Below are positions 6,687 through 12,262 of a stretch of DNA of 14,769 nucleotides, piece by piece. Source of the DNA: an uncultured Oscillospiraceae bacterium (GTDB taxonomy: Bacteria > Bacillota > Clostridia > Oscillospirales > Acutalibacteraceae). The number at the start of each line of letters is the position of its first letter. Positions within the stretch are counted from its first letter, which is position 1. Both the position numbers and the translations under genes were made by a program. The stretch spans positions 1 through 14,769 of the forward strand of contig UQQZ01000059.1 in the NCBI GenBank assembly GCA_900543305.1, read 5' to 3'. Under the pieces are notes generated by a model. That model did no database searches and was not told where the DNA came from. It saw nothing but the letters and a program-made list of their open reading frames with translations.

Positions 6687-7937
6687 GTGAAATCGTCGGT
6701 GAAAAAGGGTCTGCTCCTGGGAGGAGGCCTGGTGGCCTTGATCCTGCTGGTCGTGGTGGCCTTGGGGCTTTCCTATTACAACCAAGCCAGGCGAACCCTG
6801 GAACAGGTCACGGAAGCGGGGCCTGCCCAGCGGGAAGTTCAGGTCTATGTACTGCAGGAGGATCCGGCCCAAACCCTTTCGGATACGGTGGATTACCGGT
6901 ACGGAGTGACCCAGGGAGAGGACCGGGAGGAAACGGTGGCCCGGCTGGAGGAGACCTTGGGCCGGCTTCCGGAAGTCCAAGACTATCCCACGGCGTTTGC
7001 CTTGGCGGACGCCCTCAGACAGGGGGAATGCCAGGCGGTGCTGTTGGAGGAGGGGTATCAGAAAAGCCTGGGAGACGCCAGGGGCTATGAGTGGACCCAA
7101 GAGGGTATGCGGAGTCTGGGAGGCATCCGGATTTCCCAGGAAGCGGTGGAATCCCTGCCTGCGCCGGAAGGGACGCCCCAGCGGTTTCTCCTGTACCTGA
7201 GCGGCAGCGACACCTTTGGGGATATTTCCACCCGGTCCCGCAGCGATGTGAATATTTTGGCGGCGGTCAATGTGCCGGAGAAGGAACTGTTTCTTCTGGC
7301 CACGCCCCGGGACTTTTACGTTTCCTTTGAGAGAACAGGCGAAGACAAGGACAAGCTGGCCCACACGGGGCTCTACGGGGTGGAAACCTCGGTGGAAGCC
7401 CTGGAAGAACTGTACGGAGTGGAAATCGACTACTACCTGCGGATGAATTTTACCGGATTTGTGGACATTATCGATGCCCTGGGAGGGGTGTCGGTGTATT
7501 CCGACCGGACCTTTACCGTGGAAAATATCTGCACCTACCAGGAGGGGTACAACCAGCTGACTGGGATCGAGGCTCTGGCCTTTGCCCGGGAGCGGATGAG
7601 CTTTCCCGAGGGGGACTACCAGCGGGCGAAAAACCAGATGGAAGTGATCCGGGCGGTGGTGGAAAAGGCCGCGTCCCCGGCTTTGCTGTGGAATTTCCCC
7701 TCGGTGCTTCAGGCGGTGGAGGGAAACTTTGAGACCAATCTGCCGGAGGACCAGATCCTCTCCCTGGCGCCTTCCCTGGCAGGGGACTGGAAGATTGAGA
7801 CCTATACCGCCAGCGGCCAAAGCGCCTACCGGGAAACCTGGTCCATGCCGGGACAGGAGCTCTATGTGATCCTGCCCGACGAAGCCAGTCTGCAGGAGGC
7901 CAGAGCCCGGCTGGAAGAGGTTCTGGAAAAATCGTGA
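6687..7937 (+). CDS. LytR-CpsA-Psr (LCP) family glycopolymer-peptidoglycan ligase
   Basis: A 416-residue membrane-anchored protein expected to move a lipid-linked glycopolymer onto peptidoglycan on the outer face of the membrane. It has a short basic N-terminus, one membrane helix (residues 9-30), an extracellular accessory region (31-165) and an LCP domain (166-330). The LCP motifs are LSGSDTFG (171-178), RSRSDVNILAAVN (183-195), TPRDFYV (206-212), KLAHTGLYG (223-231), the GFVDIIDALGG core (257-267), ALAFARER (296-303) and YQRAKNQ (311-317), so the conserved Arg and Asp residues that bind the pyrophosphate lipid are present. Translation starts at GTG 6687, 8 bases after AAGGAGGG and four bases after the aldolase stop. 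It is the last gene of the operon and is followed by a terminator. Its presence argues that the operon product is attached to the wall rather than secreted. Confidence 0.92.
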   Translation: MKSSVKKGLLLGGGLVALILLVVVALGLSYYNQARRTLEQVTEAGPAQREVQVYVLQEDPAQTLSDTVDYRYGVTQGEDREETVARLEETLGRLPEVQDYPTAFALADALRQGECQAVLLEEGYQKSLGDARGYEWTQEGMRSLGGIRISQEAVESLPAPEGTPQRFLLYLSGSDTFGDISTRSRSDVNILAAVNVPEKELFLLATPRDFYVSFERTGEDKDKLAHTGLYGVETSVEALEELYGVEIDYYLRMNFTGFVDIIDALGGVSVYSDRTFTVENICTYQEGYNQLTGIEALAFARERMSFPEGDYQRAKNQMEVIRAVVEKAASPALLWNFPSVLQAVEGNFETNLPEDQILSLAPSLAGDWKIETYTASGQSAYRETWSMPGQELYVILPDEASLQEARARLEEVLEKS

Positions 7938-7939
7938 AA

Positions 7940-7965
7940 AGGGCGGGAATTCCCGCTCTTTTTTT
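7940..7965 (+). terminator. Intrinsic terminator of the glycan operon
   Basis: Three bases after the LCP stop lies AGGGCGGG, a short AATT centre and CCCGCTCT, including a perfect GCGGGAATTCCCGC palindrome (7943-7956), followed directly by a run of seven T (7959-7965). It closes the operon and separates it from hppA. Confidence 0.9.
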
Positions 7966-7984
7966 CATCACCGGACCGGGGACA

Positions 7985-8086
7985 TTTGCCCTTTCTCCCG
8001 AATATACTGTATCGTGGAAAAAAGGGCAAAGTCTTCGTCCGGCTTTTCTTTGCCGGGAAAGCCCCTGGGAGAATTGCCCCCTTTTT
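7985..8086 (+). promoter_or_regulatory. hppA promoter/leader with competing inverted repeats
   Basis: The 169-base gap before hppA holds a perfect 10-base inverted repeat, TTTGCCCTTT (7985-7994) and AAAGGGCAAA (8021-8030). The right half can also pair with CTTTGCC (8048-8054) and, with a small bulge, with TTGCCCCCTTT (8075-8084), which runs into a T tract at 8082-8086. TTCTCCC (7993-7999) is complementary to GGGAGAA (8067-8073). Possible promoter elements are TATACT (8003-8008) with no good -35, or TTGCCC (7986-7991), 18 bases, TATCGT (8010-8015). Depending on where transcription starts this is either an operator around the promoter or a folding leader RNA. The repeats are seen; function is inferred. 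Confidence 0.4.
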
Positions 8087-8106
8087 GGAAGGAGTGGTGA
8101 TGTTTC

Positions 8107-10194
8107 GTGGAAGAAAGCCAGCTTTCCCTGTTTTACGGGCTCTCGTTTCTCTGCGTTGCCCTGGCCTTTGCCTTTGCCGCCTATCTGTACCTGTGGGTGA
8201 AACGGCAAAAAACCTGCAACCCCAGAATCCGGCAGGTGTCCCGGCTGATCAAACAGGGAGCCGATACTTTTTTGGCCAGGGAGTATCGGATCCTGGGAAA
8301 ATTTGCCGGGGTGGCTGCCCTGGTGATCCTGTTGCTGATGCCGTCCCCTGTGTGGCAGGGGAATCCCTGGGACAATGTGGCCATGGCCCTTTCTTACCTG
8401 GGAGGGACCCTTCTTTCGGCGGTGGCGGGAAAGATCGGGATCCTGGTGGCAACCTTGTCCAACAGCCGCACGGCGGAAGCGGCCCAAAGAGGGCTCAAGC
8501 CTGCTTTTCTCATCGGGTTCCGAGGGGGCGCGGTGATGGGCCTGCTGGTGGTGGGGGCCTCCCTGCTGGGGGTGGCCGGAGTGCTTTGGCTCACGGGGGA
8601 TTCCACCATCCTGCTGGGATTTTCCTTTGGAGCCAGCTCCCTGGCGTTGTTTGCCAAGGCAGGGGGAGGGATTTTCACCAAGACAGCCGACGTGTCCGCG
8701 GACCTTACAGGGAAAGTGGAATTGGGCATTCCCGAAGACGATCCCCGGAATCCGGCGGTGATCGCCGACAACGTGGGGGACAATGTAGGGGATGTGGCCG
8801 GCATGGGGGCGGACCTATTTGACTCCAATGTGGCGGCCATGGTGTCCGCCCTGGTGATTGCCCAGTCTCTGTCCGGGCCTTACCACACCATGTCCATGGT
8901 GTTCTGCTATGGAGCTTTGGGGTTGTTGGCCTCTCTGCTGGGAATTGCCACTGCCCGGGTGGGCAAGAAAGGAGATCCCACCCGGGCGCTGAATTCCTCT
9001 ACTTATGTGACCACCCTCATTTACCTGTTGCTCACCGCCGGAGCCACTGCCCTGCTGCCTGGATTTTCCTGGCGGATCTGGGGCGCTGCGGCGGTGGGAC
9101 TGTTGGTGGGGGTGATCATCGGAGTGACCACCGACTACTTTACCGATGATTCCAAGCCCATTGTGAAAAAGGTGGCCCGAGCCTCTGCCTCAGGTCCTGC
9201 TTTTACGGTGCTGTCCGGCGTGTCCTACGGGTTTCTTTCCGCTCTGCCCGCCATGGTGGGCATTGCCGTGTCTGCTCTGGCGGCTTATGAGCTCTGTGCT
9301 CCCATGGGAGAAGGCTACGCGGTGTTTGGCATTTCCATGTCCGCAGTGGGGATGCTCTCCATTGTGGGAATGATCATCTCCAACGACGCCTATGGTCCCA
9401 TTGTGGACAATGCCCGGGGCCTGGCGGAAATGGGCGGTTTGGGGGAAGAGACCATCCGGATCGCCGATCAGCTGGACAGCGCCGGAAACACGGTGAAAGC
9501 GGTGACCAAAGGTTTTTCCATCAGCGCCGCTGGGCTGACGGTAATTTCCCTGCTGGGGGCTTTTCTGGCAGAGGCCAACACCGCTTTGGCGGCTGTCGGC
9601 AGGGAACCCTTGACCGGATTTGACATCATGTCTCCCACGGTATTTTTCGGAGTGCTGGTGGGAGCGGCGGTGCCGGCGGTGTTTTCCGCCCTGCTGATCC
9701 TGGGGGTAGATAAAAACGCCCAGCGGATGGTGGGGGAGATTCACCGGCAATTTGACACCATCCCCGGCCTTCGGGAAGGAAAACCCGGGGTGCGGCCTCA
9801 GTATGACCGGTGCATCGATATTGCCACCACCGGGGCCCTGCGGGAATTGATCCCTGCCGGGCTCATGAGCATTCTGTCCACCGTGGCGGTGGGGCTCATT
9901 GGAGGTCCCAGAGCCATTGGAGGGTTCTTGCTGGGGAATATTGTCAGTGGCCTGCTGCTGGCATTGTTCATGTCCAACGCGGGTGGCCTGTGGGACAACA
10001 CGAAAAAGACCATCGAAGCCGGAGCGGAAGGGGGCAGGGGCAGCAGCGCCCACAAAGCCGCGGTTATCGGCGACACGGTGGGGGATCCCTTCAAGGATAC
10101 GGCTGGTCCCTCCCTCAACACCCAGATCACAGTGGTGTCTCTGGTGTCCTCCCTGTTGTCGGGGCTGTTTGTGACGGTGTCCCTGTTTCACTGA
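8107..10194 (+). CDS. hppA: Membrane-bound proton-translocating pyrophosphatase
   Basis: A 695-residue, roughly 16-helix integral membrane enzyme that hydrolyses pyrophosphate and pumps ions outward. The active-site signatures are DVSADLTGKVE (residues 195-205), IPEDDPRNPAVIADNVGDNV (208-227), GMGADLFDS (232-240), TTDYFTD (341-347) and GDTVGDPFKDTAGPSLN (655-671). Lys464 and Thr467 in GNTVKAVTKG (460-469) are the hallmark of K+-independent enzymes, which pump protons. Two ion-gate positions are unusual: the Glu of the usual ADLFES is Asp239, and the Lys of the usual GPSLNxLIK is Thr675. Start is GTG 8107; GGAAGGAG is about 12 bases upstream, with a closer GGTGAT. It is monocistronic between two terminators. 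Recovering energy from the pyrophosphate released by biosynthetic reactions, such as sugar activation, is its expected role. Confidence 0.93.
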   Translation: MEESQLSLFYGLSFLCVALAFAFAAYLYLWVKRQKTCNPRIRQVSRLIKQGADTFLAREYRILGKFAGVAALVILLLMPSPVWQGNPWDNVAMALSYLGGTLLSAVAGKIGILVATLSNSRTAEAAQRGLKPAFLIGFRGGAVMGLLVVGASLLGVAGVLWLTGDSTILLGFSFGASSLALFAKAGGGIFTKTADVSADLTGKVELGIPEDDPRNPAVIADNVGDNVGDVAGMGADLFDSNVAAMVSALVIAQSLSGPYHTMSMVFCYGALGLLASLLGIATARVGKKGDPTRALNSSTYVTTLIYLLLTAGATALLPGFSWRIWGAAAVGLLVGVIIGVTTDYFTDDSKPIVKKVARASASGPAFTVLSGVSYGFLSALPAMVGIAVSALAAYELCAPMGEGYAVFGISMSAVGMLSIVGMIISNDAYGPIVDNARGLAEMGGLGEETIRIADQLDSAGNTVKAVTKGFSISAAGLTVISLLGAFLAEANTALAAVGREPLTGFDIMSPTVFFGVLVGAAVPAVFSALLILGVDKNAQRMVGEIHRQFDTIPGLREGKPGVRPQYDRCIDIATTGALRELIPAGLMSILSTVAVGLIGGPRAIGGFLLGNIVSGLLLALFMSNAGGLWDNTKKTIEAGAEGGRGSSAHKAAVIGDTVGDPFKDTAGPSLNTQITVVSLVSSLLSGLFVTVSLFH

Positions 10195-10232
10195 TCCCCA
10201 GGGGAAACGTTGATCCAGGTTAGGAAAGAGGC

Positions 10233-10282
10233 AAAAAAGACCGGCGCCCTTGGGATTTTTCCCAAAAGGGTGCTGGTCTTTC
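10233..10282. terminator. Long hairpin terminator between the convergent genes hppA and the aldo/keto reductase gene
   Basis: AAAGACCGGCGCCCTT (10236-10251) pairs with AAGGGTGCTGGTCTTT (10266-10281), allowing two G-T pairs, and is capped by GGGA-TTTT-TCCC. The left flank is an A run (10233-10238), which gives six T after the hairpin on the - strand, so it terminates the - strand gene best. On the + strand a shorter T-rich tail (TTTCT) follows and probably serves hppA. Confidence 0.85.
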
Positions 10283-10302
10283 TGGTGTGGGGTTGGGGTT
10301 TC

Positions 10303-10326
10303 CCTTGGAAAGGGATTATTCCAAGG
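10303..10326. repeat. Small inverted repeat over the aldo/keto reductase stop codon
   Basis: CCTTGGAA (10303-10310) and TTCCAAGG (10319-10326) form a perfect 8-base stem with an 8-base loop that contains the TAA stop of the - strand gene. There is no T tract next to it, so it may only protect the mRNA end upstream of the main terminator. Confidence 0.4.
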
Positions 10327-11434
10327 TAGCCGCCGCCTTTTGCAGTTCTTCAATGATGGAAATATGCTGGGGACATACGGACTCGCACTGGCCGCACTGG
10401 ATGCAGTCGCTGGCCTTGCCCTTGCCCCGGACCGCGAAGCTGTAGCTGCTCCGAGCCCGCTCGTTGTTTCCGTAAATCCGGTCCAGGTTCACAGCCCCGA
10501 ACACATTGGGAATGGGAATGTTCTGGGGGCAGCCCTTCCGGCAGTACTGACAGCTGGTGCAGGGGATGCTGGGAATGGCCGCCAGGGCTTCCCGGGCTTT
10601 CCCAATGACTTCCAGCTCCTGAGGGGAGAGGGGAGCAAACCCGGACATGGTTTTCAGGTTGTCCTCCATCTGCTGCAAGGTGGACATGCCCGAAAGCACG
10701 GTGATCAGCCCGTCCAGGGAAGCGGCAAACCGCAGAGCCCAGGAAGGCAGGTCGGCGTTGGGGTTAAAGTCCTGAAGCAGTTTTGCCACCGGCTCCGGAG
10801 GATTGGCCAAAAGACCGCCCTTGACAGGTTCCATGATGATCACGGGCTTGTTGTGTTTCCGGGCCACTTCGTAACACTTCCGGGACTGAACCGAGTCGTC
10901 TTCCCAGTCGGCGTAGTTGATTTGCAGCTGGACGAATTCCATTTCCGGATGCTTGGTCAAGAGCTCGTCCAGCACGTCGGCCTTGTCGTGGAAAGAGAAG
11001 CCCACATGCTTTAGAATGCCCTTTTCCCGCTGCTCCAGTGCATAATCCCAGATGCCGAACCGGTCAAAAGCCTGGGTGCGCTCGTCCCCGCAATTGTGGA
11101 GCAGGTAGAAGTCAAAATACCCGGCCCCGGTGCGGCGCAGGGAGGTTTGGAGCATTTCCTTGGCTTCCTCGGCGGTCTGAGGCCCTGCCCAGGCAGGCAG
11201 CTTGGTGGCCAGCTGGAAGCTTTCCCGGGGATACCGGTCCACCAGGGCGGTTTTCACTGCTTCCTCAGATTTGCCTCCCAGATAGCCATAGGCCGTGTCA
11301 AAATAGGTGAAGCCTGCTTGCAGGAACTTGTCCACCATTTCCTTGGTCTGTTCGATGTCCACTTCTTCTCCCAGCATGGGCAGGCGCATCAGGCCGAATC
11401 CCAGCTTGGGGATGTTCTTTCCCAAATAATCCAT
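10316..11434 (-). CDS. Aldo/keto reductase with C-terminal 4Fe-4S ferredoxin domain
   Basis: A 372-residue cytoplasmic oxidoreductase. Residues 1-280 are the aldo/keto reductase barrel, with the catalytic tetrad visible as Asp46 and Tyr49 or Tyr51 in FDTAYGY (45-51), Lys78 in ATKLP, and His113 in LLHNC. The C-terminal part carries two CxxCxxCxxxCP cluster motifs, at 292-303 (CTSCQYCRKGCP) and 344-355 (CIQCGQCESVCP), expected to hold two 4Fe-4S clusters. This architecture is common in anaerobic Clostridia; the physiological substrate is generally unknown. I chose the ATG at 11434 because GGGAGG lies 9 bases upstream and MDYLGKNIPKLGFGLMRLPM is the usual start; extension to 11515 would run into the promoter. 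It has its own promoter and ends at the strong hairpin. The tetR gene upstream on the same strand may control it. Confidence 0.93.
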   Translation of the reverse strand: MDYLGKNIPKLGFGLMRLPMLGEEVDIEQTKEMVDKFLQAGFTYFDTAYGYLGGKSEEAVKTALVDRYPRESFQLATKLPAWAGPQTAEEAKEMLQTSLRRTGAGYFDFYLLHNCGDERTQAFDRFGIWDYALEQREKGILKHVGFSFHDKADVLDELLTKHPEMEFVQLQINYADWEDDSVQSRKCYEVARKHNKPVIIMEPVKGGLLANPPEPVAKLLQDFNPNADLPSWALRFAASLDGLITVLSGMSTLQQMEDNLKTMSGFAPLSPQELEVIGKAREALAAIPSIPCTSCQYCRKGCPQNIPIPNVFGAVNLDRIYGNNERARSSYSFAVRGKGKASDCIQCGQCESVCPQHISIIEELQKAAATLE

Positions 11435-11494
11435 AGAACCATACCTCCCGTCAAATTGGCCCTCCGCCCGGTGCGGAAGGCATTCTATGGGCAC

Positions 11495-11523
11495 AGTATA
11501 CCACAATTTTCCCAAAATGAGAA
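11495..11523 (-). promoter_or_regulatory. Promoter of the aldo/keto reductase gene, with a small palindrome in the spacer
   Basis: Read on the - strand: TTCTCA (11523-11518), a 17-base spacer, then TATACT (11500-11495), preceded by TGG, which makes an extended -10. The spacer holds ATTTTCCCAAAAT (11506-11518 on the + strand), a 5-base inverted repeat that could be an operator. Transcription would begin near 11488, leaving a leader of about 54 bases. Confidence 0.65.
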
Positions 11524-11557
11524 GGGATTCTACCGGCGTTTTCAGGTAAAATTCTTT

Positions 11558-12088
11558 TTAAATTCGTGGGATGACATCTCGGCTGACCTTGCCCACCACG
11601 GTGGCCACCTGTTCCACGCCATACTCCTGATTTTCTTCGTAGGCGTAATAGCCCCCGTAGATGGCAAAGCTCAGAAGGATGTTTGCCTGGGGATCGCTGC
11701 GGAGTTCGGGCCGCTCGGCAAAGGCCACCTCCTTGATGCTCCGGTGAATTTTGGCTGCCAGGTTGCCACTGCGGCTGCCGGAAAACAACACTCGAATCAA
11801 GGCGTTCTGGGAGCTGTAGGCCAAATACAGATCTCGGGTAAAGGCCTCGGGCTGTTCAAACAGGTTTTCCGGATGGTTCAAGCTTTCCAGCACCGAAGAC
11901 AGCACCTGATTTTCCAGGGCGTCGGAAAGGGCGTACAAGTCCTCATAGTGGTCATAAAAGGTGGATTTGTGGATTTCCGCCTTTTGGCACAGTTCTTTGA
12001 CGGTGAGCTTTTCCAGGGGTTTCTTGGCCCGCAGCTCCAGAAAGGCGCTGCGAATGGCCCGTTCTGTTTTTTCCACCCGTAAGTCCAT
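11558..12088 (-). CDS. TetR/AcrR-family transcriptional regulator
   Basis: A 176-residue DNA-binding regulator. The N-terminal helix-turn-helix is typical: TERAIRSAFLELRAKKPLEK (8-27), LTVKELCQKAEIHKSTFYDH (28-47), then YEDLYALSDALE (48-59). The remaining helical domain (60-176) should bind a ligand and form the dimer; the ligand cannot be predicted. The protein is slightly shorter than most TetR proteins. The ATG at 12088 follows AAGGAGAATCC; a longer frame to 12169 lacks a site and would cover the palindrome at 12103-12124. It has a good promoter interlocked with that of divergent glgB and lies upstream of, and co-directional with, the aldo/keto reductase gene, about 120 bases away. Probable targets are itself, the reductase gene, glgB, or a combination; this is inference from position. 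Confidence 0.88.
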   Translation of the reverse strand: MDLRVEKTERAIRSAFLELRAKKPLEKLTVKELCQKAEIHKSTFYDHYEDLYALSDALENQVLSSVLESLNHPENLFEQPEAFTRDLYLAYSSQNALIRVLFSGSRSGNLAAKIHRSIKEVAFAERPELRSDPQANILLSFAIYGGYYAYEENQEYGVEQVATVVGKVSRDVIPRI

Positions 12089-12102
12089 GGATTCTCCTTC
12101 CC

Positions 12103-12124
12103 CGACCCTTTGAGAAAAGGGTCG
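12103..12124. promoter_or_regulatory. Perfect 22-base palindrome before tetR, candidate operator or mRNA hairpin
   Basis: CGACCCTTT (12103-12111), GAGA, AAAGGGTCG (12116-12124). The nine-base arms match perfectly. It lies two bases before the tetR ribosome binding site and downstream of the predicted tetR start point, a place where an autorepressing TetR protein or an RNA fold could act. There is no T tract on either side, so it is not a terminator. Confidence 0.5.
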
Positions 12125-12177
12125 CTTAAGCAACTTTTTCCGAAAATCGCCGGTGGCGGCAAACTCCATCCGGCCGG

Positions 12178-12183
12178 TATAAT
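12178..12183 (+). promoter_or_regulatory. -10 element of the likely glgB promoter
   Basis: A perfect TATAAT on the + strand with no recognisable -35 at 16-18 bases upstream (the sequence there is GC-rich). It lies three bases from the -10 of the opposing tetR promoter, so the two cannot be bound by polymerase at the same time. An activator may be needed for strong use. A short CCCTG-GTCA-CAGGG hairpin (12222-12235) lies in the leader. Confidence 0.5.
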
Positions 12184-12185
12184 CG

Positions 12186-12214
12186 ATTGTAGCAGAAAAA
12201 CCGACCCATGTCTA
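12186..12214 (-). promoter_or_regulatory. Promoter of the tetR gene
   Basis: On the - strand: TAGACA (12214-12209, five of six matches to the -35 consensus), a 17-base spacer and TACAAT (12191-12186, five of six), preceded by TGC as an extended -10. Transcription should begin near 12179, giving a leader of about 90 bases that contains the 22-base palindrome. Confidence 0.7.
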
Positions 12215-12262
12215 GAAAATCCCCTGGTCACAGGGACCGGGGGCGGGAGAAAGGAGCATCTC

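Noticed and set aside
8015..8106. Fluoride riboswitch before hppA
   Set aside because: Considered because such switches precede some pyrophosphatase genes, but the conserved GATGG / CTGATGGC-type core was not found.
7986..8822. Overlapping + strand frame starting in the hppA leader
   Set aside because: It is out of frame with hppA, encodes a low-complexity product, and hppA motifs account for the sequence.
10250..11014. + strand frames opposite the aldo/keto reductase gene (also 11096-12082)
   Set aside because: The - strand holds clear aldo/keto reductase, ferredoxin and TetR motifs; the + frames have none.
12103..12124. Intrinsic terminator at the tetR palindrome
   Set aside because: No adjacent T tract on either strand, and it lies in the leader of tetR rather than after a gene.
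12110..12262. N-terminal extension of glgB
   Set aside because: It would run through the TATAAT and the leader hairpin; the ATG at 12263 has a proper ribosome binding site and begins the usual N-terminus.
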